A stretch of 37,196 nt of DNA, from positions 1 to 37,196 of the forward strand of contig CASEML010000118.1 in the NCBI GenBank assembly GCA_949289145.1, written 5' to 3'. The translations under genes and the position numbers were made by a program. The DNA is from an uncultured Eubacteriales bacterium. GTDB lineage: Bacteria > Bacillota > Clostridia > Lachnospirales > Lachnospiraceae. Under the pieces are notes generated by a model. That model worked only from the letters and a program-made list of their open reading frames with translations. It did no database searches and was not told the origin of the DNA. Below are positions 6,237 to 16,472 of this stretch, in pieces. The stretch's first letter is position 1. Every line of letters starts with the position of its first letter.

Positions 6237-8228
6237 CTAAAATTCTAAAATATGATTTCCAATACAGTAAGATTTGCTGAACACAAAAGTTCTTTTACTT
6301 TCCTCAAAGTACACCGTAAGTTTATCCCCATCACACTTCTGAACTGTACCCTTTTTATATTTCTTATGATATACAGCAGCACCTTCCTTCAATTTCTCCA
6401 CATCATATAACATTTCATTTACAAATCTGGACACGCTCAGTTCCTTATTGTATCTTTCTGCCGTAGAATAAATAGTCAACCGCTTCTTCGCCCGGGTCAT
6501 TGCCACATAGAACATTCTGCGTTCTTCTTCAATATCTGCATCTGTCACTGACTTTTTGTGAGGCACAATGGTTTCATTGGCATCAATAATATATACACTG
6601 TCGTACTCTAACCCTTTGGAACTATGCATGGTGGTAAAAGTTACTGCGTTGGTCATATTTTTTGATTTTGCCGCCTGTTTTTTCATTTCCTCAGTATAAT
6701 TTCGGATATGTTCAAACCAGGATTCATAATCTTTAAAATCTTTGGCTCCCTCCGCCATTTCATCGAGAATATCAGTTAGTTCTGTCAAACTCATTCTTCG
6801 ATATTCCGCATATTCCTTAAGATATTCTTCATATCCCACTGCATTTTGTATATACCGAATTGCCGCATAAGGCGCCATATGTTTCAACATTGCCAAATCA
6901 TACTGAAGCTTTTCCAAGCGTTCCACCATCCAGGATTTATCCCTATAATAAAATTTCAACTTTTCAAACTCTACTATTTCTGTTTCCAGCGAATCCCTGC
7001 TGATATATCGTTTCGGACGATTCATAACTTGAAGCAAGTCACTGCGAAGCACTTCTCCTGCTGCCATTTTAATATATGTAAAAATATTCTTGGCAATCCA
7101 GTGATTATAAAGATTCGGCACCTCATCCCGCATTTTAAAGGGAATATTATATTCCACCATTTTTTGTGCCAAAAGTCTGGGCTGTGTATTGGTACGAAAC
7201 AGCACTGCAATGTTTTCTAAAGATCTTCCTTCTTGTTTTTCTTCGACAATATCTCTGATTACTGCTTCTACTTCTTCCTTTTGTGTCTTAAAATGCCTTA
7301 CCCTGACTTTTTCTCCCTCTTCATGGATGGTTTTGATATTTTTCTCAAAACGCTTCGTATTATTTTTGATCACCAGTCCTGCCGCCTCCACAATATTTTT
7401 GGTAGAACGATAATTATAGTCCAGTATTACCCGCTGTGCATTTTTGTAGTCATTTTCAAACCCAAGCATAATCTCTGGTTTTGCACCTCGAAAACGATAG
7501 ATACTTTGATCATCATCGCCTACAATAAACAGATTGTTTTCCGGCTCTGCCAGAATTCGGATATTGTCATACTGCACTTTATTGATATCCTGAAACTCAT
7601 CAATGAGAATATAGGTATATCTAGACTGCCAGAACTTTCTCACATCTTCTCGTTCCTTCAGCAAATCATTACAGAGTATCAGCATATCATCAAAATCAAT
7701 AAGTCTTGCATGTTTTAGTTTTTCATCATAGCCCAGATATATTTTCCGAAAAATATCTGCCGGACAATTTGCCGAATAGTAATTGGCCAAATCAATTTTG
7801 TCGCTTTTTACCCTACTGATTTCCGAAGTCAGTTCTGCAATATATTCATTTTCGTCTTCCACTTCCATCTCATACCGTTGAATCAATTCCCGCAAAAAAT
7901 TAACCCGCTGGTCATCCCGCAGAATATTTTCTGCTCGCAAACCATAAGCATATTTTAAAATTGTAAAATACACTGCATGAAAGGTTCCAAAGGTCACATT
8001 GGGGCGCTGCCCTTCCATCATACGAAAGAACCGTTCTTTCATTTCCAATGCTGCTGCCTTTGTAAAAGTAATAACAAGAATACGCTCCGGCTGAATTCCA
8101 CATTCTTCAATTAAATATTTTGTTCTGGAGGTAATGGTAAGAGTTTTACCAGATCCGGGACCTGCTAAAACTAGCATAGGCCCCTCTTTGTGTGTAATTG
8201 CCCTGTATTGAGATTCGTTTACATTCAT
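6237..8228 (-). CDS. UvrD/PcrA-like superfamily 1 DNA helicase
   Basis: 663 residues, somewhat shorter than PcrA (about 740). All SF1A motifs are present: Q-motif NESQYRAI, Walker A AGPGSGKT (22-29), Ia TFTKAAALEMKER, Walker B LIDEFQDIN, motif III VGDDDQSIYRFRGA, motif IV NYRST, motif V TMHSSKGLEYDSVYI, motif VI EEERRMFYVAMTRAKKRL. It should be an ATP-driven 3'-5' translocase for repair or replication restart. The C-terminal part (GTVQKCDGDKLTVYF) resembles the small Tudor-like domain of PcrA/UvrD that contacts RNA polymerase. The ATG starts two bases after the gltX stop, so the two are translationally linked. Whether this is the main PcrA or a paralogue cannot be told here. Confidence 0.95.
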   Translation of the reverse strand: MNVNESQYRAITHKEGPMLVLAGPGSGKTLTITSRTKYLIEECGIQPERILVITFTKAAALEMKERFFRMMEGQRPNVTFGTFHAVYFTILKYAYGLRAENILRDDQRVNFLRELIQRYEMEVEDENEYIAELTSEISRVKSDKIDLANYYSANCPADIFRKIYLGYDEKLKHARLIDFDDMLILCNDLLKEREDVRKFWQSRYTYILIDEFQDINKVQYDNIRILAEPENNLFIVGDDDQSIYRFRGAKPEIMLGFENDYKNAQRVILDYNYRSTKNIVEAAGLVIKNNTKRFEKNIKTIHEEGEKVRVRHFKTQKEEVEAVIRDIVEEKQEGRSLENIAVLFRTNTQPRLLAQKMVEYNIPFKMRDEVPNLYNHWIAKNIFTYIKMAAGEVLRSDLLQVMNRPKRYISRDSLETEIVEFEKLKFYYRDKSWMVERLEKLQYDLAMLKHMAPYAAIRYIQNAVGYEEYLKEYAEYRRMSLTELTDILDEMAEGAKDFKDYESWFEHIRNYTEEMKKQAAKSKNMTNAVTFTTMHSSKGLEYDSVYIIDANETIVPHKKSVTDADIEEERRMFYVAMTRAKKRLTIYSTAERYNKELSVSRFVNEMLYDVEKLKEGAAVYHKKYKKGTVQKCDGDKLTVYFEESKRTFVFSKSYCIGNHILEF

Positions 8229-8230
8229 AA

Positions 8231-9685
8231 CTACCCTTCTAATTTAGCAACGGCTGCCTGAATACGTGCAATGGATTCTTCTTTCCCAAGAATTTCCATT
8301 AACTCGCTGGCGCCCCCCGGTGTCATCTGCTTTCCGGAAACCGCGGTGCGCACCGGCCACATTACATAACCGTTTTTATATTCATGCTCTGCTGCAAAAT
8401 CCACTAACATCTGATACAACGCGTCATTGCTGTAGTCTTCCTGCTTTTCCAGTATCGGAAGAATTTCTTTCAGAACATTCAACGAAGATTCTTCATTGGT
8501 TTTCATTTTTTTATGGCAGTACATGGACGCATCATACTCCGGCACAGCTTCAAAGAAATCAATATGATCCTTGATATCCGGAAATACTTCAATTCTGGTT
8601 TTTACCATAGCAGCAATTTTCTTAAAATCAAGGTCTTTGCTGATTACATCTTTTATATACGGAAGTGCCATTTCATAAAATTTATCAAAATCCATCGATT
8701 TCATGTATTCGCCATTTAACCATTTCAACTTAACCATATCAAACACTGCCGGTGACTTGCTCATATGTCTATAGTCAAAAGCTTTCACCAATTCTTCTAA
8801 GCTGAATACTTCTCTATTGTCTTCCGGACACCACCCCAGCAGTGCAACAAAGTTTACCACCGCTTCTGTCAAAAAACCCTGCTCAATCAGATCTTCATAA
8901 GAAGAATGACCGCTTCTCTTACTTAACTTCTTGTGTTCTTCATTGGTAATCAATGGGCAGTGCACGTATACCGGAACTTCCCAGCCAAAAGCCTCATACA
9001 GACGATTGTATTTTGGTGAAGAAGATAAATATTCATTGCCCCTGACCACATGCGTAATCCCCATCAAATGATCGTCCACCACATTTGCAAAATTATACGT
9101 TGGATACCCATCTGATTTAATCAAAACCATGTCATCTAGCTCTGCATTGTCCACTGTAATATCACCATAAATTTCATCATGGAAAGTTGTAGTTCCTTCT
9201 GTAGGATTGTTTTGACGAATCACATAAGGAATGCCCTGTTTTAATTTCTCTTCCACTTCTTCTTTCGACAAACTTAAGCAATGTTTATCATATGTGGTGA
9301 TTTCTTTTCCTGCAACCTGATTTTTTAAACTGTCTAATCTTTCTTTATCACAGAAACAGTAATAAGCCTCACCCTTTTCCACCAGTTCTTTGGCATACTT
9401 CAGATAAATTCCGGCTGCCTGCCTTTCACTCTGTACATACGGACCTACACCCCCATCCTTATCAGGACCTTCATCGTGAATCAGACCTGTTTTTTCTAAA
9501 GTTCTGTAAATAATATCTACAGCTCCCTCCACAAAGCGCTCCTGATCCGTATCCTCTATTCTAAGAAGGAAATCTCCGCCTTCATGCTTTGCGATTAAAT
9601 AAGCATACAATGCTGTCCTTAAATTCCCCACATGCATACGTCCTGTTGGACTTGGTGCAAATCTTGTTCTTACTTTTTTACTCAT
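8231..9685 (-). CDS. gltX: Glutamate-tRNA ligase
   Basis: 484 residues, full length for a bacterial class I GluRS. The N-terminal Rossmann domain opens with [20 protein letters not shown], where HVGN is the HIGH box, and carries KLSKRSGH as the KMSKS box at about residue 255. It charges tRNA(Glu) in the cytoplasm; in many Firmicutes without GlnRS the enzyme also charges tRNA(Gln), to be corrected by GatCAB, but that cannot be judged from this window. It is second in the operon, 14 bases after the phosphohexomutase gene and two bases before the helicase. Confidence 0.97.
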   Translation of the reverse strand: MSKKVRTRFAPSPTGRMHVGNLRTALYAYLIAKHEGGDFLLRIEDTDQERFVEGAVDIIYRTLEKTGLIHDEGPDKDGGVGPYVQSERQAAGIYLKYAKELVEKGEAYYCFCDKERLDSLKNQVAGKEITTYDKHCLSLSKEEVEEKLKQGIPYVIRQNNPTEGTTTFHDEIYGDITVDNAELDDMVLIKSDGYPTYNFANVVDDHLMGITHVVRGNEYLSSSPKYNRLYEAFGWEVPVYVHCPLITNEEHKKLSKRSGHSSYEDLIEQGFLTEAVVNFVALLGWCPEDNREVFSLEELVKAFDYRHMSKSPAVFDMVKLKWLNGEYMKSMDFDKFYEMALPYIKDVISKDLDFKKIAAMVKTRIEVFPDIKDHIDFFEAVPEYDASMYCHKKMKTNEESSLNVLKEILPILEKQEDYSNDALYQMLVDFAAEHEYKNGYVMWPVRTAVSGKQMTPGGASELMEILGKEESIARIQAAVAKLEG

Positions 9686-9699
9686 TTTTCTTCCTTTCT

Positions 9700-11427
9700 C
9701 TATTGTGCTGCTAATTTCATTAATTCATCGGTCAATTCTTTTAACAGTGCTTCTGATTCTTCCATGCCGGAGCCTTTCACGCCCATATAAAACTTAATCT
9801 TCGGCTCTGTGCCGGAGGGACGTGCACAGCACCATGCGTTCTGATCCAATTCATAATACATTACGTTGGATTTTGGCAGGCGGGTGCTTGTCTTTTCACC
9901 AGTAATCATATCAAACCTCTGGTCTGCGTTGTAATCTCTCACTGCTTTTACTTTAAAACGCCCGAAATTCTTTGGAGGATTTTTTCTCAACTCCTCCATC
10001 ATTGCCTGAATCTTTGTAGCCCCTTCAATTCCTTTTAAGGTAATGGTGGAAAGCCCTTCACGGTAATATCCGTATTTCTCATACATGTTAAGCATTTCAT
10101 CCCATAAGGTCATTCCTTGTTTTTTACAATAAGCCGCCACTTCACAAAGCATCATTACCGCCACACAGGCATCCTTATCTCTGGCATAAGTGCCTGCAAG
10201 ACAACCATAACTTTCTTCCAATCCAAACACATATTCATAATTTTTCTTTTCTTCAAAAAGACGAATCTGCTCACCGATAAACTTAAACCCGGTTAAAACT
10301 TCAATCAGTGCCACCTGGTATTCTTTGGCAATGGCTTCTGCCATATTTGTGGTAACAATCGTTTTCACCAAAGCACCGTTTTGGGGCAGGGTACCTGCTG
10401 CTTTACGTTCTCTCAAAATATACTCTGCAATCAACATCCCTGACATATTTCCGGTAAAGCTTACATATTCTCCGCTTTTACTATCCTTACAGTACACACC
10501 AAGTCGATCTGCATCCGGGTCGGTTGCCAGCACAATATCTGCATCCTTTTCTTTCGCAAGCTTCAATGCCAATTCAAAAGCTTTAGCATCTTCCGGGTTA
10601 GGATAGGCTACTGTAGGGAAATTGCCATCAGGAAGCTCCTGTTCTTTCACTACATATACCTGTTCAAAGCCAAGTTCTTTTAACACGCGGCGTACCGGAA
10701 GGTTTCCTGTTCCATGAAGAGGAGTGTATACGATTTTTATATCCTTTGACATTTCCTTAATCATTTCCGGATGAATACTCTGTTTCTTCAATGCTTCCAT
10801 ATATTTATCATCAATTTCCGAGGAAATCGTATGATACAAGCCTTCTGCCAAAGCCTGCTCTATCTCCATAGTATATACATTGCTGTAGCTGGTTACCTTG
10901 GCAACTTCCTCCATAATATTTTTATCATGAGGCGGTGTAATCTGTGCTCCGTCTTCCCAATACACTTTATATCCATTGTATTCCCGAGGATTATGGCTTG
11001 CGGTAATCACAATTCCCGCAATGCATTTTAATTCTCTCACCGCAAAGGACAATTCCGGTGTAGGACGAAGGCTTTCAAATACATATGCCCTGATTCCGTT
11101 GGCGTTTAAGCAAAGTGCTGCTTCTTTTGCAAATTCCGGTGACATTCTTCTGGAATCATAAGCAATGGCAACACCCTTTTTTTGTCCATTACAGGCCATG
11201 ATATAATTGGCAAGTCCCTGTGTAGCCTTTCTTACCGTATAGATATTCATACGGTTGGTTCCTGCACCAATAATGCCCCGCAGACCGCCTGTCCCAAATT
11301 CTAATTCTTTATAAAATCTATCTTCTATCTCATTTTCGTTTCCCTCTATACTTTTCAGTTCCTGTCTGGTAGCCTCATCAAAATATGAATCTTTCAGCCA
11401 CGCTTCATACATCTCACGATAACCCAT
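9700..11427 (-). CDS. pgcA: Alpha-phosphohexomutase (phosphoglucomutase/phosphomannomutase)
   Basis: 575 residues, matching the PgcA-type phosphoglucomutases of Firmicutes. Visible: substrate entry block [17 protein letters not shown], active-site phosphoserine loop [20 protein letters not shown], metal loop [10 protein letters not shown], sugar-binding FGLEESYGC and C-terminal phosphate-binding [13 protein letters not shown]. It interconverts glucose-1- and glucose-6-phosphate, feeding UDP-glucose and glycolipid synthesis. Start: ATG 11427 with GGGAGG 8 bases upstream; the frame continues to an ATG at 11454 that would place the ribosome site inside the gene. First gene of the operon with gltX and the helicase. 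Confidence 0.93.
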   Translation of the reverse strand: MGYREMYEAWLKDSYFDEATRQELKSIEGNENEIEDRFYKELEFGTGGLRGIIGAGTNRMNIYTVRKATQGLANYIMACNGQKKGVAIAYDSRRMSPEFAKEAALCLNANGIRAYVFESLRPTPELSFAVRELKCIAGIVITASHNPREYNGYKVYWEDGAQITPPHDKNIMEEVAKVTSYSNVYTMEIEQALAEGLYHTISSEIDDKYMEALKKQSIHPEMIKEMSKDIKIVYTPLHGTGNLPVRRVLKELGFEQVYVVKEQELPDGNFPTVAYPNPEDAKAFELALKLAKEKDADIVLATDPDADRLGVYCKDSKSGEYVSFTGNMSGMLIAEYILRERKAAGTLPQNGALVKTIVTTNMAEAIAKEYQVALIEVLTGFKFIGEQIRLFEEKKNYEYVFGLEESYGCLAGTYARDKDACVAVMMLCEVAAYCKKQGMTLWDEMLNMYEKYGYYREGLSTITLKGIEGATKIQAMMEELRKNPPKNFGRFKVKAVRDYNADQRFDMITGEKTSTRLPKSNVMYYELDQNAWCCARPSGTEPKIKFYMGVKGSGMEESEALLKELTDELMKLAAQ

Positions 11428-11472
11428 ATCGTCAGCCTCCCTTTTTTGTTCCATGATTTACACAATACTTTT

Positions 11473-11501
11473 ATTTTCCCACATATCGTCAGCATTTGCA
11501 A
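11473..11501 (-). promoter_or_regulatory. Probable promoter of pgcA-gltX-helicase operon
   Basis: Leftward: -35 TTGCAA (11496-11501), 17-base spacer, -10 GAAAAT (11473-11478), about 45 bases before the pgcA start. The -10 is weak. Confidence 0.4.
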
Positions 11502-11532
11502 TAGTTCTTTTGGAAATTTCCACTTCAAAATA

Positions 11533-11569
11533 CAGAAAAAGAACCGTAGATCATCTACGGTCCTTTTTT
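11533..11569. terminator. Terminator after the NlpC/P60 gene
   Basis: ACCGTAGA, loop TCA, TCTACGGT (11543-11561), with A-rich left and T-rich right flanks, so it can work in both directions. It lies about 25 bases after the stop of the wall hydrolase and isolates it from the pgcA operon. Confidence 0.85.
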
Positions 11570-11588
11570 GTATTATGTTCAATTTTTA

Positions 11589-12656
11589 TTAATTTCCTAA
11601 TAAACTTACCACACATATCGGTGTACGGTAATATGCATTAGAAATACGGATACCTGTTCTCTCAGTACTTGCATGGATAACCTGTCCATTACCGATATAC
11701 ATAGCTACGTGATTAATACCTGAGCCGTTGCCATAGAAGAACAAATCTCCCGGTCTTGCATTTGCAGGATCGATTCTTGTACCGCAGTTTGCCTGTGCTT
11801 TAGATGAATGAGGCAATGAAATACCATATTTTGCATAAATACTCATGGTGAATCCGGAACAGTCGGCACCGTTAGTAAGGCTGGTGCCTCCCCACACGTA
11901 TGGATTTCCCAAAAACTGCTTAGCGTACTCTACAATAGATACTCGTGCATCAGATACACCTTCACCATACTGCAATTCTGTTATGGTTACTGCTGTTTCC
12001 AATTCTTCTGAGATTTCCACGTATTCTGCTGAAATATATCCTTCGTCAGAGTCAAATGTCACTTTTACCCATTCACCCATGTCTTCTAATACTTCTAACT
12101 TTTCACCTAACGGAATCAAATCTACTGTGGAACTGTCCATACTTGGACCAGTTCTTACACGCAGACTCTGCGTATTCGTAACTGTGGCCATCAAAGTAAT
12201 AGCTTCTGCGGCTACCTGCTTCGCCTCTTCACCTGTATAAAGATATTCAGACTTAACATAACCTTCTACTTTACCTGACTTAATCTTTGTCCATTCACCT
12301 TCTACTCCGAGAATTTCACAGCCGGCGTTTTTGTTCATCTTACCGATTAACTTCCCATCTTCACCCGGAGTTTCACGCACATTAAGATAATTATCCACAT
12401 GTGCAATACCTAAATTTGTATAACCTGCAATAGTTGTATCTACAGCTTCTGTTGTTGTCACTTCCTCTGCTGTTTCTACACTCACTTCAGTGTCTCTGTC
12501 ACTTCCCAAAACTGTTGCACTTCCCACGCTAATTGCGATCTCTGTCTGTGCTGCTTCTACTGTCAACACATTCGGTGCAAGCAATGCCTGATTAATTAAT
12601 ACCGCTGTACCAAGCATACAAATCCCAGTTGTAACCTTCTTCATTGTATTCTTCAT
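11589..12656 (-). CDS. Secreted NlpC/P60 peptidoglycan endopeptidase with two SH3 domains
   Basis: 355 residues. Residues 1-35 form a signal peptide (basic MKNTMKKVTTG, hydrophobic core, cleavage near VEA-AQ), so it is exported. Two bacterial SH3 domains follow: about 85-142 (YLNVRETPGEDGKLIGKM) and 155-215 (LRVRTGPSMDSSTVDLIPLG), likely wall-binding. The C-terminal NlpC/P60 domain begins near residue 235 (VEYAKQFLGNPYVWGG) with catalytic Cys in GADCSGFT and His in NHVAMYIGNGQVIHAS. This class cuts gamma-D-Glu to diamino acid bonds in stem peptides. Single gene with its own consensus promoter (12734-12762), AGGAGG ribosome site, terminator and a possible WalR box in the leader. Confidence 0.95.
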   Translation of the reverse strand: MKNTMKKVTTGICMLGTAVLINQALLAPNVLTVEAAQTEIAISVGSATVLGSDRDTEVSVETAEEVTTTEAVDTTIAGYTNLGIAHVDNYLNVRETPGEDGKLIGKMNKNAGCEILGVEGEWTKIKSGKVEGYVKSEYLYTGEEAKQVAAEAITLMATVTNTQSLRVRTGPSMDSSTVDLIPLGEKLEVLEDMGEWVKVTFDSDEGYISAEYVEISEELETAVTITELQYGEGVSDARVSIVEYAKQFLGNPYVWGGTSLTNGADCSGFTMSIYAKYGISLPHSSKAQANCGTRIDPANARPGDLFFYGNGSGINHVAMYIGNGQVIHASTERTGIRISNAYYRTPICVVSLLGN

Positions 12657-12696
12657 CAGAACCTCCTGAATACGTCCTCGCTTGTCTTTTACTACT

Positions 12697-12713
12697 TGTT
12701 ACGCAAATGTTAA
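12697..12713 (+). promoter_or_regulatory. Possible WalR (YycF) box
   Basis: TGTTAC-GCAAA-TGTTAA fits the WalR consensus TGTWAH-N5-TGTWAH exactly. It lies downstream of the -10 of the wall hydrolase promoter, on the opposite strand to the gene. Boxes in such positions are associated with repression in Bacillus. Whether this organism has WalKR is not visible. Confidence 0.4.
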
Positions 12714-12733
12714 CTTCTAATTAACACTTGACT

Positions 12734-12762
12734 ATTGTATCAGCTTGCATACTCTTTGTCAA
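12734..12762 (-). promoter_or_regulatory. Consensus promoter of the NlpC/P60 gene
   Basis: Leftward: -35 TTGACA (12757-12762), 17-base spacer, -10 TACAAT (12734-12739), giving a leader of about 70 bases before the AGGAGG and ATG at 12656. The gap 12657-12932 holds this promoter and the WalR-like box; I see no further gene. Confidence 0.8.
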
Positions 12763-12932
12763 GGTTGATTTGTTCACCTTCCCTCTTGGTACTGTGAGAT
12801 TTCACTTTTCTTTTTGTGCGTTTTTCACTTTATCTTTCTAATCTTTTTTACATATTTTAGCAATTTTATATAATATTTATTTAACTTTTAGTACTATAGT
12901 AACAGAATTTTTCAGTTCTTTTTCGTCATTTA

Positions 12933-13526
12933 TTACAAATCGTACTTTTCCATTGTAATTTCCATGTATTTGGTCATTTTTTCTGTTCCGATCATCATTT
13001 GATACAATGCCTTGTAGCTTTCAATAATTTCTTCTGTTGCCGGCATTTTCCCCGTTCTGCAAAAAAACATCAGCTGATAACATGCATCATATACCTTTGT
13101 ATGAATAGGATAAATCTGTAATCCTGCCTTTTCATAGAAACGTATTCTTCGCTCCCGCAGATTCTTCTCCTGTTCATTTTCTGCTTCCGCTACGTCTTCC
13201 ACTTCAAAAACCATACCCTCGGCTTTTGGGTATATTTCCCATAAATGTGCCAGAAAATATTGTCCGTATCCTTTACCGCGGCAATTTTTGTTAACAGCAA
13301 AATAATCCATCAGCATATTCTTTTTTTGTACATCCATGGCCACAAAACCATACGCCAAAAGATCATCACCTTCCCACATACCGAACATCTCATACAATCC
13401 ATCTTTTGTAAACTGCTCAATTTTAGCCCATGGTTTCACCTCGCAAGCCGGAAAATCTTTCAACAGCTTATCATAGTAAATTTTTTTTCCTTCTGCAAGG
13501 CTTAATTTGCAAATTCTTTTTTCCAT
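12933..13526 (-). CDS. GNAT-family N-acetyltransferase
   Basis: 197 residues. The acetyl-CoA binding motif A is visible as MDYFAVNKNCRGKGYGQYFLAHL (the R-G-K-G-Y-G loop grips pyrophosphate) at about residues 73-95, followed by MVFEVEDVAEA and a helix-turn RFYEKAGLQIYP, the usual motif B region. It transfers an acetyl group from acetyl-CoA to an amine; the acceptor is unknown. AAGGG stands eight bases before the ATG. It lies 69 bases after the epimerase gene and may be co-transcribed with it. No terminator is evident behind it. Confidence 0.88.
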   Translation of the reverse strand: MEKRICKLSLAEGKKIYYDKLLKDFPACEVKPWAKIEQFTKDGLYEMFGMWEGDDLLAYGFVAMDVQKKNMLMDYFAVNKNCRGKGYGQYFLAHLWEIYPKAEGMVFEVEDVAEAENEQEKNLRERRIRFYEKAGLQIYPIHTKVYDACYQLMFFCRTGKMPATEEIIESYKALYQMMIGTEKMTKYMEITMEKYDL

Positions 13527-13595
13527 CCTTCCATCCCTTCCTTTATGTCTATGTCTCGATTATTCAAATTATAATAGGTTATCATGGCGGCGGAA

Positions 13596-14510
13596 TTAAA
13601 TTCTTCCGGCTTTTTTATCACGCCGCAGCATTTCGCCAATTCCTTCTCTTCTGCTGAATTTTGGCCGCCATCCCAGCTTTTTCAGTGCACTGATATCCGC
13701 GACAGAACATGCCGGTTCATTATCATTCCTTGGTCTTTTTCCAAACTCAAGGCAAATACTGCTTCCAGAAACTTCTTTCATCATAATCACAAATTCCTTT
13801 AAAGCAATTGCCTCTCCCATACCCACCTGAAATCTCTGAAATCCTTTTAATTCCTTTCGGTGTTCCAACACACACATATATGCATCAACCACATTTTCTG
13901 TATATATATAATCTCTCAACTGCATACCGTCCGACAGCTCCACAGAAACTTCCCCCGAAGTACATTTCTGCTCCAGCATCCGTATAAATTTTCCTTCGTC
14001 ATCATCCTCGCCGAAAATATGCTCTAAATCCATGGTAATAAAGCAAAGACTGCACCGGTTCGTAAATAATTCTCCCCAACGTATAAACTGATATTTTGAC
14101 AAAGTATAATCTGCCATATATATAGGTTTATCTATCTTTCCCTCTGGTTCAATCTGTTTAAATGCAAAGGTGCCAGTGTTAATGAAATAGTCACACTGAT
14201 ATTTCTCTGCCAAAGCAAGCAGGTTAATTCCAAACATCAAGTTTGTTTCTGCCACCTGCACTGCTTCTTGGTCACTTCTGCCATAAGCTGCCGCACAATG
14301 AATAATCACTTCCGGCCGCTCTTTTTCAAAAACTGACTGTAACGTTATTTTATCTATATCGTACAAACTGCATTGACCAACACATTCTTTGATCCTTCTG
14401 ATATCAGAAGTGCTTCTTTTTATAACTACCACATTTTCCTTCTGCTTCACTAATCTTTGTAATATCTTGCTTCCTAGAAAACCTGTGGCCCCTGTTAACA
14501 ATATTTTCAT
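13596..14510 (-). CDS. NAD-dependent epimerase/dehydratase (extended SDR)
   Basis: 304 residues. The N-terminus MKILLTGATGFLGSKIL carries the GxxGxxG dinucleotide-binding motif of extended short-chain dehydrogenases; IIHCAAAYGRSD is the strand-4 region, and YTLSK supplies the catalytic Tyr-x-x-x-Lys at about residue 142. The sequence fits nucleotide-sugar epimerases/dehydratases, with the C-terminal half forming the sugar pocket (ENVVDAYMCVLEHRK). The sugar substrate cannot be deduced and no cell-surface sugar cluster is next to it. Ribosome site AAAGGA, seven bases before the ATG. Confidence 0.88.
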   Translation of the reverse strand: MKILLTGATGFLGSKILQRLVKQKENVVVIKRSTSDIRRIKECVGQCSLYDIDKITLQSVFEKERPEVIIHCAAAYGRSDQEAVQVAETNLMFGINLLALAEKYQCDYFINTGTFAFKQIEPEGKIDKPIYMADYTLSKYQFIRWGELFTNRCSLCFITMDLEHIFGEDDDEGKFIRMLEQKCTSGEVSVELSDGMQLRDYIYTENVVDAYMCVLEHRKELKGFQRFQVGMGEAIALKEFVIMMKEVSGSSICLEFGKRPRNDNEPACSVADISALKKLGWRPKFSRREGIGEMLRRDKKAGRI

Positions 14511-14666
14511 GATTTTTTCCTTTCTTTTCTGTCATTTGATACCTAAGAACCTCTATAGGATAGCAGAATGACAAGAAAAAAACAACTTTACAATCCTTTT
14601 CTTTTGTGGTATTCTTATAATAGATTGCAATAATGCAGTCGTTATAAATTTTTTGGAGGTATCATC

Positions 14667-14867
14667 ATGAACAAGGGTACAGTAAAGTGGTTCAACAATC
14701 AGAAAGGATACGGATTTATCTCTGACGAAGCAGGAAACGATGTATTCGTGCATTATTCAGGATTAAACATGGACGGATTCAAATCCTTAGAAGAAGGTCA
14801 GGCGGTCGAATTCGAAATCGTTGATGGCGCTAAAGGACCACAGGCTACAAACGTAATTAAGCTTTAA
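14667..14867 (+). CDS. cspA: Cold-shock domain protein
   Basis: 66 residues, a complete CspA-type OB fold: RNP1 motif KGYGFIS and RNP2 motif VFVHYS with surrounding aromatic residues ([12 protein letters not shown]) that stack on single-stranded nucleic acid. It acts as an RNA chaperone in the cytoplasm. TTGGAGG lies seven bases before the ATG. The leader begins downstream of a TATAAT-like -10 at 14616-14621, but no convincing -35 is present. It is one of only two plus-strand genes of the window; its transcription stops at the hairpin at 14969-14996. Confidence 0.95.
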   Translation: MNKGTVKWFNNQKGYGFISDEAGNDVFVHYSGLNMDGFKSLEEGQAVEFEIVDGAKGPQATNVIKL

Positions 14868-14968
14868 TCATTATTTATCAATGTACCTTTTTCTATAATA
14901 TAAATTTCATCAGATTTGACCAATTTTTATTAAGAAGAAAGAATTACATTTATAAACAACGGGTTAAC

Positions 14969-14996
14969 AAAAAAGTGCGGAAAACCGCACTTTTTT
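14969..14996. terminator. Bidirectional terminator between cspA and pepD
   Basis: AAAAAAGTGCGG, loop AAAA, CCGCACTTTTTT: a perfect twelve-base stem whose A and T tracts make it work for both converging genes. Confidence 0.9.
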
Positions 14997-15005
14997 GTTA
15001 TTTTT

Positions 15006-16463
15006 TTATTTTATTTCACTAAGTACTGCCTTCACATACTCCCACACCCGTTTGGTGGAAGATATACTTAAACGCTCCTTCGGCGTATGAATATCTAAAA
15101 TATTAGGACCTATGGAGATGCACTGTAGTCCCGGCAATTTTGCAGACAAGATTCCGCACTCTAAGCCTGCATGCACTGCTTCCACTTTTGGCTGTTTTCC
15201 ATACATTTTCTCATATACTTCTATCATGATTTTCTGCAATTTTGAGTCAGGATTATATTCCCACCCCGCATAATCTCCGTATTCCTGATAATTACATCCT
15301 AAAAATTCTGTCAGATATCTGATTTTATCGCTTAATTCTCTCTTTTCACTTTCCACAGAGCTTCGAATGGATATCTGTAATTTCACGGAATCTTCTAGAG
15401 TCTTTACAATCCCTAAGTTACATGATGTTTCTACCAACCCCGGAATATCCATGCTCATTTTCTGCACGCCATTTGGAAGATTTCGCAAAATATAGATTAA
15501 CATTTCTTTTTCTTTTGGAGAAATCATAACGCCTTGCACATCTTCCTGCCTGTGAACTTTTACCGTTACATTGCTGTCACTGACACGATATTCATTACGG
15601 ATGGTTTTTACAAACTTTTCTGCTACTTCTTCTAAAATTACCTGATTTTCTTCATCTAACCAGATTACAGCTCTTGCCACCCTTGGAATGGCATTATCCT
15701 TCAAACCGCCACTGACAGCAGAAAGTCCAAATCCCATCCGTTCTGAAATCTCAAATAAAAGCCTCCCCATAAGAATGTTGGCATTGCCGCGCTCCTTATG
15801 AATTTCCACGCCGGAATGTCCGCCATTCAGCCCCTCGATCAGCAGTTCATAGGAAACGCCTTCTACCTCCGTTAAATGAAATGGCAGCGTTACTTCTCCT
15901 ACCACACCTCCTGCGCAGCTGGTAGTTAAAATCCCTTCTTCCTCCGAGTCAATATTTATCAGCATGCTTCCTTTCAGCACTGATGCATCTAACGCTGACG
16001 CCCCTAACATTCCAATTTCTTCATCTACTGTAAACACTGCTTCCAGTGCAGGATGCTTGATTCCATCTTCCGAGTCTGGCGATGCTAAAATGGCCAGAAT
16101 ATATGCCACTGCAATGCCATCATCCCCGCCTAATGTAGTGTGATTTGCAAATATATCATCATCCTTTACCTGTAACTGCAGACCATCTTTCAAAAAATCT
16201 ATATCAGCCTCTTCATCCTTTTCACAAACCATATCCATATGCCCCTGTAAAATTAAAATTGGAGCATTTTCATATCCTTTTGACGCTTCCTTAAAAATAA
16301 TAACGTTTCCACATTCCTCCTGAATAAATTTCAACCCATGTTCTTTGGCAAAATTCACCAGATAATTACTTATTAAGTCTGTATGGGAGGAACCATGAGG
16401 AATCCCACATATTTTTTCAAAATAATAAAATACTTCTTTTGGTTCAAAATCCAATATTGCCAT
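15006..16463 (-). CDS. pepD: Aminoacyl-histidine dipeptidase (PepD, M20 family)
   Basis: 485 residues, full length for cytosol non-specific dipeptidase. Di-zinc metallopeptidase motifs: LILQGHMDMVCEKD (His and Asp), TTLGGDDGIAVAY (bridging Asp), and FTVDEEIGMLGAS (catalytic Glu and metal Glu). It hydrolyses X-His and other dipeptides in the cytoplasm. It begins nine bases after the hisA-like gene, so the two form one transcript; a link of histidine biosynthesis with histidyl-dipeptide salvage is an attractive but unproven reading. It ends just before the bidirectional terminator. Confidence 0.93.
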   Translation of the reverse strand: MAILDFEPKEVFYYFEKICGIPHGSSHTDLISNYLVNFAKEHGLKFIQEECGNVIIFKEASKGYENAPILILQGHMDMVCEKDEEADIDFLKDGLQLQVKDDDIFANHTTLGGDDGIAVAYILAILASPDSEDGIKHPALEAVFTVDEEIGMLGASALDASVLKGSMLINIDSEEEGILTTSCAGGVVGEVTLPFHLTEVEGVSYELLIEGLNGGHSGVEIHKERGNANILMGRLLFEISERMGFGLSAVSGGLKDNAIPRVARAVIWLDEENQVILEEVAEKFVKTIRNEYRVSDSNVTVKVHRQEDVQGVMISPKEKEMLIYILRNLPNGVQKMSMDIPGLVETSCNLGIVKTLEDSVKLQISIRSSVESEKRELSDKIRYLTEFLGCNYQEYGDYAGWEYNPDSKLQKIMIEVYEKMYGKQPKVEAVHAGLECGILSAKLPGLQCISIGPNILDIHTPKERLSISSTKRVWEYVKAVLSEIK

Positions 16464-16472
16464 AATTGCCTC

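Noticed and set aside
7233-7718. 161-residue plus-strand frame
   Set aside because: It lies wholly inside the helicase gene on the opposite strand and lacks a ribosome site and recognisable motifs.
14587-14621. cspA promoter with TTTACA and TATAAT
   Set aside because: The spacer is 23 bases, too long; only the -10 looks plausible.
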